A stretch of DNA of 64,000 bases from Desulfosporosinus sp. FKB (GCF_002196705.1 NZ_NADJ01000013.1:21621-85620), one strand, 5' to 3'; positions 24,828 to 33,177 are shown, counted from the first letter of the stretch. Numbers and translations: made by a program. Notes: a model not told the origin generated them from the letters alone.

Positions 24828-26516
24828 ATGTATAACTATGAAAGAATCACCCCAAAGGCTCCGAAGAACATTGAAAAACGGCATGCTTACCTTATCGGTG
24901 GTGGAATCGGTTCTCTCTCTGCAGCAGCATTTCTGATTCATGAAGCGCATATGCCGGGAGAAAATATTCATATATTGGAATCCCTGGATCGTCTTGGAGG
25001 GTCAATGGATGGTGCAGGAACGGCTGAAAAGGGTTACACTGCACGGGGCGGACGCGAAATCGAATCGCATTTTGAGTGTTTCAGTGAACTGTTTAGTTTT
25101 ATTCCCTCGCTTTCCGACCCGAAAGTCAGTGTACTTGATGAGTTTCATCAACTGAATATCGATGAGCCAATTGAATCCCACTGCCGTTTGTTAGAGAAGC
25201 AGGGTACTCCGGCGGATTTCTCTTCTTTCGGTCTCAGCACGAAAAATGCTCTGGAATTGGCAAAGCTCCACATGCTGACAGAAGAGGCGCTGGGGGCAAC
25301 GACCATTGAACAATACTTCACTCCCCAATTTTTCAGGACAAACTTCTGGTATTTCTGGGTTACAATGTTTGCCTTTGAGCCGTGGCACAGTGTCGTTGAA
25401 GTTAAACGATACATGGAACGTTTTATGCACCTGATTGATGGAATGAACCAGCTGAAAGGCATCCTGCATACTGATTATAACCAGTACGATTCACTGATTT
25501 TGCCGTTAATTACATGGCTGAAACAGAACGGTGTGCAGTTTGACTGCGGCTACACAGTAACCGACATTGATTTTGACTTTTCCAAGGATACAAAAACAGC
25601 AACCAGTGTCCATTATTCTAAGGACGATAAAACCGGCAGGATTGCCGTCTCCGAAGATGATCTTATTCTCTTCACAAACGGTTCAATGACCCAGAATACT
25701 GAGCGTGGGGATTTCAATACACCTGCTCCGCTTAACCGTTCGGACGATAAGGGCTGCTTCTCCGTTTGGGAGAAAATAGCCGTGAAGTCACCCGATTTCG
25801 GTCATCCGGAAGCATTCTGCTCCAATATTGACAAAACAAAGTGGATGAGCTTTACAATTACCTTAAAAGACGATGGTATCGTGTTCCCGCACATTCTGAG
25901 TTTGACGGGTGACAAGCCGGGTATGGGGGGACTGGTAACAATTAAGGATTCCAGCTGGCTGATGAGCTGGGTTGTCCCGAAACATCCGCATTTTATCGGT
26001 CAACCCGACAATGTTAAAGTTCTATGGGCCTATGCACTAAACATGGATGTACCCGGCGACTATATCAGAAAAACGTATTCCGAGTGTACCGGACGTGAGA
26101 TGTTTGAAGAACTGCTTTATCACATGGGACTAAAAGACCGTATTTCGGAAATTTTGTCTCACACGGTCAATGTAATTCCGGCAATGATGCCTTATATTAC
26201 TTCTCAGTTTATGCCGCGTGTTGCAGGCGACAGGCCGGATGTGATTCCCGCAGGAAGCAGGAATTTCGGTTTCCTTGGTCAGTTTGCGGAAATTCCGCAT
26301 GATTGCGTATTCACTGTTGAATACTCGGTCCGCAGTGCAATGATGGCCGTCTATGGACTGCTTGGCTTAGAAAAACCCGTCGAACCAGTTTACCCCGGAT
26401 GGTATGATATACGGGTGCTTACCAAAGCGGCGAAGACCTGTCTTGGTGTAAGTTCGCTCAAAGATATTCCTCTTGGACTTCTTTTAAAAAACCTTGAAAT
26501 TGGAAATTTGTTATAG
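24828..26516 (+). CDS. ohyA: Oleate hydratase (MCRA family)
   Basis: This 562-residue FAD enzyme adds water to the cis-9 double bond of unsaturated fatty acids, giving 10-hydroxystearate from oleate. The FAD motif is AYLIGGGIGSLSAAAFLI near residues 20-37. The family hallmarks GGSMDGAGTAEKGYTARGGR, HFECFSELFSFIPSL, TNGSMTQNT and the C-terminal NFGFLGQFAEIPHDCVFTVEY are present. It starts at ATG 24828 behind AAAGGAG; longer upstream starts have no such site. Such enzymes detoxify membrane-damaging unsaturated fatty acids. Regulation by the upstream TetR is inferred. Confidence 0.95.
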   Translation: MYNYERITPKAPKNIEKRHAYLIGGGIGSLSAAAFLIHEAHMPGENIHILESLDRLGGSMDGAGTAEKGYTARGGREIESHFECFSELFSFIPSLSDPKVSVLDEFHQLNIDEPIESHCRLLEKQGTPADFSSFGLSTKNALELAKLHMLTEEALGATTIEQYFTPQFFRTNFWYFWVTMFAFEPWHSVVEVKRYMERFMHLIDGMNQLKGILHTDYNQYDSLILPLITWLKQNGVQFDCGYTVTDIDFDFSKDTKTATSVHYSKDDKTGRIAVSEDDLILFTNGSMTQNTERGDFNTPAPLNRSDDKGCFSVWEKIAVKSPDFGHPEAFCSNIDKTKWMSFTITLKDDGIVFPHILSLTGDKPGMGGLVTIKDSSWLMSWVVPKHPHFIGQPDNVKVLWAYALNMDVPGDYIRKTYSECTGREMFEELLYHMGLKDRISEILSHTVNVIPAMMPYITSQFMPRVAGDRPDVIPAGSRNFGFLGQFAEIPHDCVFTVEYSVRSAMMAVYGLLGLEKPVEPVYPGWYDIRVLTKAAKTCLGVSSLKDIPLGLLLKNLEIGNLL

Positions 26517-26523
26517 ACCTTAC

Positions 26524-26562
26524 AGCCAGCATTTCGTCCATTAGGGGCGAAGTGTTGGCTTT
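26524..26562 (+). terminator. Terminator of the oleate hydratase gene
   Basis: AGCCAGCATTTCGTCC and GGGCGAAGTGTTGGCT form a long stem around ATTAG, followed by TTGG. It borders the break in the duplicated segment that follows. Confidence 0.65.
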
Positions 26563-26615
26563 GGTATTTCACCGTTTTCTTTTCTTAGGTATTCGAGTAT
26601 TGTTTGCAAATCCAT
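26541..26615 (-). pseudogene. 5' stub of a carboxymuconolactone-decarboxylase-like gene (copy 1)
   Basis: Starting at 26615, the minus strand reads MDLQTILEYLRKENGEIPKP, nearly the same as the first 20 residues of the intact gene at 40305-40661, and then stops after four foreign residues. The ribosome binding site is also conserved. It marks one edge of the duplicated segment. Confidence 0.85.
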
Positions 26616-26659
26616 TTGTAAATCCTCCTTTGTATGCTTGTTACTAGTTTGGGTTAGCT

Positions 26660-27685
26660 TTAAGCCTCATTAATTTCAACGACACGTCCACGAATCAGGA
26701 TATAACTTAAGCAAAGCGTAGCGACTAAAGCAGCTCCGTAAATAATGAACAATTGTAGTAATCCATAGGCTGCAATGAGTCTGCTTCCAATCGCAGTGCC
26801 AACACCACCACCACCCATAAAACAGAAGGCAACTAGGGACATAGCTGCTCCACGGGCCTTTTGGGCAAACTCTGTGGCTCTTGTAAGAAGCGTTGAATTC
26901 GTAAAAATAAAACCAAGCCCCAACATGGCAACTCCTAAAATCAATAGGATTAAGTTCGCCCCCAGATAATGGATGATCATGTCAGCCAGAGAAGCACATA
27001 ACAGGTCTAACGTTAATACTGTTCTAGCTCCCACTTTTGCTGAGAGTTTGCCGCTCAAACGTCCGCCTATAACCGTCATGATCCCAAAACCGGTCATGAT
27101 AAGGCCAATATAAAAGAAATTATAGTGGTAAGTTTGCGCAATAAATGAGCCGATATAGGAAAAGCTGCCCACAATGAAAATGCCTTCCAGCAAAACTAAA
27201 ATATAGGTCAGAAGACTCTTGGAAGTCGCTAGGAGTTTTTTGTAGGGTGCCAGTATTTTACTGTCAGGGTGTTTTTCCGAGGGCAGACTTTTGTAGTTTA
27301 TTAGAAGTAAGATCGTTGGAATCAAAGAAAAAACAGAATAGGCGGCGAAAACCCCTCGCCAGTTTAGGAAAAAAGCGATGGTTCCGCCAATAACCATACT
27401 CAAACCTTGACCTAGAAAAGAAATGCCCATAAAGTTGCCAATGGCCCCCTGGCGTTCTTGAAGAGGAAAGACATCAGCAATTAAGGCTAGGGAAATTGGT
27501 ATTACGGATGCAGCAAAAATTCCTGTTAAGGCCCTAAAAATAGCGAGACTAGTCAAAGTGCTGCCGAAAGCACAAAGCCCCGTGACAACAGTGAAAGCAA
27601 TCATAGAAAAGGTAATTATTTGTTTCTTGCCATATCGATCGGCTAAAGGTCCAAAAATAACCTGAAAGATGCCAAAAGGTATCAT
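26660..27685 (-). pseudogene. MFS transporter lacking its first helix (copy 1)
   Basis: This 341-codon frame is almost identical to residues 51-391 of the intact transporter at 40706-41881; a few substitutions are seen, e.g. FTNSTLL for FTHSTLL. Homology continues upstream to about 27733, then switches to sequence that precedes the ArsP-like permease in copy 2. The first 35 codons and the whole permease gene are therefore missing. The residual MFTT start of the permease is joined out of frame. Initiation at ATG 27685 is possible but would give a protein without helix 1. Confidence 0.85.
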
Positions 27686-27925
27686 GTAAGCACTGATTAA
27701 TAAGCCAGCCTTTGCTACATCAATGTTGTAAACATATAATCACTTCCTGTATTCCTATTTAAGCTGGTTATGTGCTTAGAAAGAGAGGTTGTTAGTGGCT
27801 ATAACCCCGATTAGAAGAGACTAGTCTGCTAGAAGTTCACCTCATCAATAAGTAATTAAGTAAATTCTAATATTATTATAGTGGCACGACTTTTCTTTTT
27901 CAAGAGAGTCAGGCCAAAAGAACCA

Positions 27926-27956
27926 AAAAAAACCGTCATCCTCGATGACGGTTTTA
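27926..27956 (-). terminator. Intercistronic terminator (copy 1)
   Basis: AAACCGTCATC and GATGACGGTTT form a perfect stem with T/A-runs on both sides. The equivalent hairpin is at 43119 in copy 2. Confidence 0.75.
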
Positions 27957-28000
27957 AGGTTAAGTTGTAGAAGTCTGATAGACAAGGAAGCTTAGCATAA

Positions 28001-28240
28001 TTAATTTTGTGCTTGAATTAACGTTTTAATTTCTGCAGTAGACAATACTTTTCCATAGGATTTTACCTTTTCGTTAATCACAAATCCAGGAGTTCTCATG
28101 ACGCCATATTTTATGACCTCTTTAATGTCCTCAACTTTTGTTACTGAGGCATCGATTCCCATCTCTGCAATAGTTGCTCTGGTATTAGCCTCTAATTTTT
28201 TACAGTTGGCACAACCGCTGCCTAGAATTTTGATCTCCAT
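28001..28240 (-). CDS. Thioredoxin-fold redox protein, CANC active site (copy 1)
   Basis: This 79-residue protein has the motif GSGCANCKK (C10, C13) and the cis-Pro segment VMRTPGFVINEKV, as in the small 'redox-active disulfide protein 2' family of archaeal and anaerobic thioredoxin-like proteins. The start at 28240 has GGAGG about ten bases upstream; a longer in-frame start runs into the arsR stop region and is unlikely. It is paired with arsR in both copies, suggesting thiol-based reduction or metalloid transfer. Confidence 0.88.
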   Translation of the reverse strand: MEIKILGSGCANCKKLEANTRATIAEMGIDASVTKVEDIKEVIKYGVMRTPGFVINEKVKSYGKVLSTAEIKTLIQAQN

Positions 28241-28253
28241 TTCCAGTTCCTCC

Positions 28254-28568
28254 TTAAATAATAGATTCCTGTATGCTCTTAATATGGGCAATAGCAAACT
28301 CATCCGTTAGTTCGATAATTGCTTTTACTTTCTCGCTGCTGATACGGTAATGGACATTGAGACCAACTCTCTCGCTTACAAGCACACCAGCCTCTTTGAG
28401 GATCTTTAAGTGCTGTGATAAGTTGGATTGGCTAAATTCGACATCTTCAGTGAGTTTACAGACACATTTCGGTTCATCGAGCAAAAATTTAACAATCTTA
28501 TAACGAATAGGATGGCCTAGCGCCTTTAAAACTTTCGCACTTAATTCTATTTGGTTCATGATGTTCAT
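28254..28568 (-). CDS. ArsR/SmtB-family repressor (copy 1)
   Basis: This 104-residue winged-helix protein has a helix-turn-helix at about 40-65 (FSQSNLSQHLKILKEAG) and the As(III)/Sb(III)-type thiol motif CVC in EPKCVCKLTEDV. ATG 28568 has AAAGGA seven bases upstream. It is nearly identical to the repressor at 43444-43749. It should control its own cluster, of which only the thioredoxin-like gene is intact here; both repressors could bind both promoters. Confidence 0.92.
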   Translation of the reverse strand: MNIMNQIELSAKVLKALGHPIRYKIVKFLLDEPKCVCKLTEDVEFSQSNLSQHLKILKEAGVLVSERVGLNVHYRISSEKVKAIIELTDEFAIAHIKSIQESII

Positions 28569-28672
28569 CTGTTCATCCTTTATCGGTAATTGTTTTATGA
28601 AATTAATTATGTTATAAAATACTTATATTATCAATTTTCATTATATGCATTGTCGAATCAAAACCACGAAGA

Positions 28673-28924
28673 AGAGAATTGGATGTCCATGGAATTGTCC
28701 ATTCGCAGAATGAAATTGGAGTCTTAACCGAGGATTTTAATAGAATGACAGTATCTCTTAGCCAGAACCATCGCGAACGAGAGAAATTGCTGGATGCACT
28801 TAAGGAAATTTAATATTGAATCACAAAAAGGTATCGGAACAACGGTCTTTATTAAGATTCCGGTAAACATGAATCAGGTGCAGGGAAAGATTCTGGATGA
28901 ACAAAAGTATCTACGGATTGCTTA
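28673..28924 (+). pseudogene. Internally deleted copy of the NarX-like sensor kinase gene
   Basis: Bases 28673-28811 follow 55590-55730 of the kinase gene at 54903-56414 (the HAMP to H-box linker). Bases 28812-28924 then follow its 3' end (about 56319-56395), skipping roughly 590 bases that hold the phospho-acceptor His and ATPase core. A GGAA shared at both ends may mark the deletion. The last codons differ from the parent and add KYLRIA. It is non-functional as a kinase. It abuts the end of the ars-like duplication. Confidence 0.85.
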
Positions 28925-29095
28925 AGGTGAGAAGTAGCAGATGCCATGAACCTGGCCCATATGCAGCAATTGCATATAGTTGCCGGTCTTACTTCGTTCT
29001 TAAAGTGTAGGTAGGGGAGGTTCACTAACTATGATAGAATGTATTTAACACTAGGAGATGATGCTCAGATTTAAGTCGAAAGCAAGGTGTTAAAT

Positions 29096-30232
29096 ATGGC
29101 AACGATAATTTACTCTGAAAAATATTCGGACTGTGAAGGAAACCAAGTAACCCCAGAAGGATTAAAGGAAATTTTCAGAGAAGCGATCGCAATTAATAAA
29201 ATCCTATCTTCAAATAAAAAAAGGATAGCCTATTTTTTTATTGATCCCCTCCTAAATAGTTTTGAAGCTGCTAATGACTTCTATTTTAATATCATGGGGT
29301 GTCATTCAATCGACAAAATACATACTTATAAAAGCGGCGCGAGCCCCGTGCAGGCACTCTATGATGCTAAAGAACTGATTAATGAGAATCTGTATGATGC
29401 AATTTTTATTTTTGGATATGACCCTTTGTTAACAAATAAACAGCTATATGGAAAAGACATCGTAAAACAAGCCATGGACATTTTCAAAAGTAAAAGTATT
29501 ATTGAGTGCTACAATTTAGCGGCTCACAAAATGTGTGAAGAACTGGGCATCTCAAAGGAATATTTCTTAGAGCTATCCGACCAATTATATAGAAATTATC
29601 GAAAAACGTATGCCCAAAAAATAGGCCGGGAAGTTTCTTATGACAGAGGCAGATTTCTTGACGATCTAAAGGGAGATTTGTTTAGAATAACAGATTGCGC
29701 AAACCCCAATGTTGATTTTGCCGGGGGCGTTATTCTTGTAAATGACAGAACTGCTAATCTATTAAATATCCCATCTGGAAGAGTCAAAGTTTCAGGGGCT
29801 AAATACAGAATGGTTAAAGGTATACCTGAAGGCATTGGTCAACTTGTTGGGCAAAAAGGTAACCTCTTTGCCCATTTAAAAAGCTCCTTTTTAGAAGCTC
29901 AAAGACAAGCGAAAATTGACGTTCTTAAAGAATTCAAACGTGGGAATTTGTACTTAGAATTGTATACATGTTATCCCCCGATTCCTTTGGCATTTTTATT
30001 AACCACAAACATGGTGGAGAACCCCTGGGAATTACCGGAGTTTTTATCAAATCATGAAATTACAATTACCGGCGGAATGAACTTCGCGAGAGCACCCTGG
30101 AACAACCCAGCCTTAAATGCTTTGATTGAAATGTGTGCTGCCATGAAAAAGGGAGATATTAAATATGGTTTAATTCACGGCAATGGCGGAATTGGTGAAG
30201 TCCAAGGCGTAGCTATTTTAGAAAGGATATAG
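29096..30232 (+). CDS. Thiolase-fold protein without an evident catalytic cysteine
   Basis: This 378-residue protein ends NFARAPWNNPALNALIEMC, then YGLIHGNGGIGEVQGVAIL, the C-terminal pattern of thiolase/SCP2-type acyl-CoA enzymes. At the place where thiolases have ACASG before a dyad-type helix (SPVQALYDAKELI, then YDAIFIFGYDPL) the sequence reads TYKSGAS, with no Cys. The catalytic nucleophile thus seems missing, as in thiolase-like proteins that assist HMG-CoA synthase-like or acetoacetyl enzymes. The start chosen is ATG 29096 with AAGG upstream; GTG 29087 is in frame. It is monocistronic. The function is unknown. Confidence 0.65.
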   Translation: MATIIYSEKYSDCEGNQVTPEGLKEIFREAIAINKILSSNKKRIAYFFIDPLLNSFEAANDFYFNIMGCHSIDKIHTYKSGASPVQALYDAKELINENLYDAIFIFGYDPLLTNKQLYGKDIVKQAMDIFKSKSIIECYNLAAHKMCEELGISKEYFLELSDQLYRNYRKTYAQKIGREVSYDRGRFLDDLKGDLFRITDCANPNVDFAGGVILVNDRTANLLNIPSGRVKVSGAKYRMVKGIPEGIGQLVGQKGNLFAHLKSSFLEAQRQAKIDVLKEFKRGNLYLELYTCYPPIPLAFLLTTNMVENPWELPEFLSNHEITITGGMNFARAPWNNPALNALIEMCAAMKKGDIKYGLIHGNGGIGEVQGVAILERI

Positions 30233-30239
30233 ATGAAAA

Positions 30240-30287
30240 CAGGGGACAGGTTCGCCGTTCAGAAATGAACAGTGTACCTGTCCCCTT
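30240..30287. repeat. GGGGACAGGT-type palindromic element, acting as terminator
   Basis: AGGGGACAGGT and ACCTGTCCCCT pair, with a nested GTTCA/TGAAC stem. Elements with this GGGGACAGGT core recur in Firmicute genomes as REP-like units. Only one copy is seen in this window. It sits where a terminator for 29096-30232 is expected. Confidence 0.5.
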
Positions 30288-30299
30288 ATTTCCTTTACC

Positions 30300-30715
30300 A
30301 ATGAGAGCCGAGAGAATGCTATCACATTAAAAAATGCAATTAGGAGAACCATTAATCGTTTGTTAGAAGAAGTTACCTTTGATAAGGGAGTTAGTACCAA
30401 AGAAGTTATGAAAATGACAATTGTCAGTAATACGACGATGTACCATCTATTTACGGGTTTGAAGTATCACATTTTGCGATTTCTCCATTTGTATCTACCT
30501 GCAATCTTCCATTAGAATTTTCGACTCATGAATTGAACTTGGACATTAATAACGAAGCCAAGGTATACATCTTTCCGAATATCGGGAGGTTTGTAGGTGA
30601 AGATACTATAGGAGCAATTAATAGGAGCGAAGAAGATGTTCGAACTTGGGAGAAATGCTCATCTGTCAGGAAGTTAATAAATATTTACAAAATCATAAGG
30701 CTAATATCCCTGTGA
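30300..30715 (+). pseudogene. Remnant of a RACo/RamA-type corrinoid reductive activase (DUF4445)
   Basis: One frame reads SRENAITLKNAIRRTINRLL, then VMKMTIVSNTTMYHLFTG. After a frameshift near 30465 it continues FEVSHFAISPFVSTCNLPLE and YIFPNIGRFVGEDTIGAI. This matches the ATPase-fold part of corrinoid-protein activases (INRLL, VVGNTTMHHLLLG, APF, ANI-GFVGADTV). Both the ferredoxin domain and the end are missing. These enzymes reactivate Co(II)-corrinoid proteins of methyltransferase systems, so the ancestor probably had O-demethylation or related methyl transfer. Confidence 0.7.
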
Positions 30716-30835
30716 AAACGGCCTTCGCTAATGCATTAGCGAAATTTAGACAGGAACAATAACAAAATGAAGATATGATATAATGAAATAAACATATTTG
30801 AAATTGAAAGGATAACAAATACGGGGGATGTTATT

Positions 30836-31684
30836 TTGAAAATCATTGATGCGCATTTGCATTTTTCCTGTCGCTCTGGATTTTATGAAACGGCCAAACA
30901 TATATCACAAGTGGAATTTAGTGCTCAAGGGCTAAGACAAGAGTTTGAACAAGCCGGTGTTGTTGCTGGAATCATCATGTCAACGCCCAGCCGAGAACCC
31001 AACCAACCTTCGGGGAGTCCGGAAGAATTTGTTTTGGAAGATGGGACTGTAGAAAGATTACTTTCTTGTGTAGGGGTCAATCCTGAAAGGCTGAAGGAAG
31101 ATCACAAAGAACTTGATTATATTGAAGGAGAACTTAAAAAAAGGGTGGTGACAGGGATTAAACTCTATCCCGGTTATTTTCCATATTACGTGTATGACTC
31201 GATTTATGATCCCATCTATGAGCTTGCTCGCAAATATCAAGTTCCCGTGGCGATTCATTGTGGGGATACACAATCCCCAAAAGGGCTTTTAAAATATTCC
31301 CATCCGTTAACAATTGATGAGTTAGCTGTAAAACAAGAGGACGTTACGTTTGTGATCTGTCATATGGGCGTCCCGTGGATGATTGATGCAGCAGAGGTCA
31401 CCGCCAAGAACCAAAATGTTTACGCCGACTTATCCGGACTCATTGCAGGGAATAAAGAGCACGTGATGAAAACCAAAGCTAAAAGACTTTACGTTGAGTA
31501 TATTCAACAAGCCTTAGTCATATCGAATTGCTATAATAAAGTTCTTTTTGGATCGGATTGGCCACTTGTACCGATTAAACCTTATGTAGAATTTATCAAG
31601 CATGTTATACCGGAGGAGTACCACGAAGCTGTATTTTATCGAAATGTGCTTACGGTTTATCCTAAACTAAGTGAAATTTTGTAA
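30836..31684 (+). CDS. Amidohydrolase-2 family TIM-barrel hydrolase/decarboxylase
   Basis: This 282-residue protein has metal-binding motif DAHLHF near residue 5, GIKLYPGYFPYY, AIHCGDT, VICHMGVPW and LFGSDWPL, which are the beta-strand ends of the amidohydrolase-related family (Amidohydro_2). Members hydrolyse or decarboxylate aromatic and cyclic acids; the substrate here is unknown. TTG 30836 lies behind GGGGGA. It is preceded by the corrinoid activase remnant and followed by a hairpin, so it is likely transcribed alone. Confidence 0.85.
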   Translation: MKIIDAHLHFSCRSGFYETAKHISQVEFSAQGLRQEFEQAGVVAGIIMSTPSREPNQPSGSPEEFVLEDGTVERLLSCVGVNPERLKEDHKELDYIEGELKKRVVTGIKLYPGYFPYYVYDSIYDPIYELARKYQVPVAIHCGDTQSPKGLLKYSHPLTIDELAVKQEDVTFVICHMGVPWMIDAAEVTAKNQNVYADLSGLIAGNKEHVMKTKAKRLYVEYIQQALVISNCYNKVLFGSDWPLVPIKPYVEFIKHVIPEEYHEAVFYRNVLTVYPKLSEIL

Positions 31685-31723
31685 GAGAAGTATTAGCAAA
31701 ATATAGTAATTGTAAACACCGAT

Positions 31724-31785
31724 AGCCTGAAAAATCACTGATGCGGATAAGTTTGCTTATAAATCCGAATCGAGCTTTTCAGGCT
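31724..31785 (+). terminator. Nested hairpin after the amidohydrolase gene
   Basis: AGCCTGAAAA pairs with TTTTCAGGCT, and an inner CGGAT/ATCCG stem fits between. There is no strong T-run. Confidence 0.55.
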
Positions 31786-31939
31786 GTTATTAGTTATTAC
31801 CCCCTACAGTAAAATATACACTACTTTACATAATAACTAAAATACGATGTTGAAAAATCAACGGAAAGGGTGGAAATCCCCAATATATAAGGGATTAGAG
31901 GGTTAGGATTATTGAAAATTTATAATGGTAGCAGTAAAA

Positions 31940-31951
31940 TGAATGTATTCA
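31940..31951. promoter_or_regulatory. TetR operator upstream of tetR (TGAATGTATTCA)
   Basis: The 12-bp palindrome-like site lies 13 bases after a TATAAT at 31921-31926. It shares its half-site with sites at 32607, 32623 and 32674, suggesting autoregulation by the TetR encoded at 31983. Confidence 0.6.
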
Positions 31952-31982
31952 TAAATGAATGTGGAGGTAAACCGTTGTTAAT

Positions 31983-32567
31983 ATGAATACTCGACGTGAG
32001 CGAAAAAAAATGCAGGCAAAAAAATCAATATCAGAAAACGCTTTGAGACTCTTTCTGACAAAAGGTTTTATGGATACCACAGTTGCGGAAATAATGGAAG
32101 AGGCTGACCTAGGGACCGGTACCTTTTATAACTACTATGATTCAAAGGAAGATGTACTTAAATACTGTCTCGGAGAAAAAATAAATGAAGTCCGGCATTT
32201 TGTTGAAGAGATACAAAAATCCCCCCTGGAGCCGTCTCAAAAATTGTCGGAAATCCTTTTAACCGCTGGTAAAAATTTCGAAGAGAACAGTCAGCTTATA
32301 AATCTGTTTATGCAGTTTCGTCGCCAGGCCTCGCGCACCCAACGGGAGTCCCCCCACGGCCCTGTTTTTAAAGAGATACTGGCTGACATTGTGTGTGAGG
32401 GGCAGGAAAAAGGCGTATTCCGTAAGGATATCGCTGTGGGAATAATTATCGAAATGTTCATGGGCCTGATACAATCCACCATGAACAGCAACCTGGATAT
32501 TCCATTTATGGATAACCTGAAACAAAAGCTATATTTATTCCTGGAAGGTCTTGGAGTAGAACAATAA
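31983..32567 (+). CDS. TetR/AcrR-family regulator of the C_GCAxxG gene
   Basis: This 194-residue protein has a helix-turn-helix at about 15-60 (FMDTTVAEIMEEADLGTGTF, then YNYYDSKEDVL) and a helical C-terminal domain with no named subclass. Matching operators before and after the gene indicate that it represses itself and the Cys-rich protein gene at 32746. ATG 31983 follows GGAGG at a distance of about 16 bases with a TTG between, so the start could be a few codons off. A near-identical 5'-truncated copy lies at 63814-64000. Confidence 0.9.
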   Translation: MNTRRERKKMQAKKSISENALRLFLTKGFMDTTVAEIMEEADLGTGTFYNYYDSKEDVLKYCLGEKINEVRHFVEEIQKSPLEPSQKLSEILLTAGKNFEENSQLINLFMQFRRQASRTQRESPHGPVFKEILADIVCEGQEKGVFRKDIAVGIIIEMFMGLIQSTMNSNLDIPFMDNLKQKLYLFLEGLGVEQ

Positions 32568-32603
32568 CCCTTATACATTATTGGAAGGAATAAAAGAGTT
32601 TTA

Positions 32604-32637
32604 AAATGAACATATTCAATTATGAATATGTTCATTT
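32604..32637. terminator. Terminator made of two back-to-back TetR-like sites
   Basis: AAAATGAACATATTCA and TGAATATGTTCATTTT are inverted across four bases and followed by T residues. Each arm is itself a TGAA-N4-TTCA site (32607-32618, 32623-32634), so the element may both end tetR transcripts and bind TetR. Confidence 0.7.
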
Positions 32638-32640
32638 TTA

Positions 32641-32685
32641 TTGACTTCGAACAGATTGCGGGTTAAGATAAAGTGAACGCGTTCA
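32641..32685 (+). promoter_or_regulatory. Promoter with TetR operator for the C_GCAxxG gene
   Basis: TTGACT (32641-32646) and TAAGAT (32664-32669) are 17 bases apart. TGAACGCGTTCA (32674-32685), a perfect palindrome, covers the transcription start. Confidence 0.75.
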
Positions 32686-32745
32686 TATATGTATAAATTC
32701 ATAAAAATATCTCAATAAATGCTAAAATTGTGGGAGGAATGTAAT

Positions 32746-33177
32746 GTGAAGGTTTCCGATAAAGCGGTAGATATGATGAAGAACGGCTTTTTATGTAGTC
32801 AGGCGGTTTTTTCCACCCTAGGGGAACAGCTTGGAATGGACCGCAGCCAGGCCATTAAATTGGCCACCGGATTTGGGGCTGGGATTTCTGGCACAGGTGA
32901 AATATGCGGCGCGGTAAGCGGAGGAATCATGGCTATGGGATTAAAGCATGGCAACGATGAAAACACCGTCTTCGATATGGGAAATAGGACTTTTCCCTTA
33001 GCCCAGGAACTAATAGAAAAAATTAAGGTAAAACATGGCTGTTCCACGTGCAAGGGCCTAACTGGAATTGACTTTACTCCAGAAGGATCTAAGTTATTTA
33101 AGGAACAGAATATAGCAGAGAAAATCTGCTTTAATGTTATAAGAGATGTTATAGATACTGTGGAGGAGCTGTGGTAA
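32746..33177 (+). CDS. C_GCAxxG_C_C family protein (putative redox/metal protein)
   Basis: This 143-residue protein has conserved CSQAVF, GFGAGISGTGEICGAVSGGI, CSTCKGLTGIDF and a late Cys in KICFNVI, the C-GCAxxG-C-C arrangement. The family is common in anaerobes near redox enzymes; the four cysteines could bind metal or a cluster. The biochemical role is unproven. The start is GTG 32746 with GGGAGG at 32732-32737; an ATG nine codons earlier lacks a site. It is controlled by the divergently placed set of TetR operators upstream. Confidence 0.88.
   Translation: MKVSDKAVDMMKNGFLCSQAVFSTLGEQLGMDRSQAIKLATGFGAGISGTGEICGAVSGGIMAMGLKHGNDENTVFDMGNRTFPLAQELIEKIKVKHGCSTCKGLTGIDFTPEGSKLFKEQNIAEKICFNVIRDVIDTVEELW

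Noticed and set aside
25148..25469. Minus-strand frames of 90-104 codons inside the oleate hydratase gene
   Set aside because: Shadows of a strongly conserved enzyme; no start signals.
27686..28000. New fusion protein between the permease start and the MFS remnant in copy 1
   Set aside because: The join is out of frame: the permease ATG reads five further codons and stops, so no fusion protein is made.
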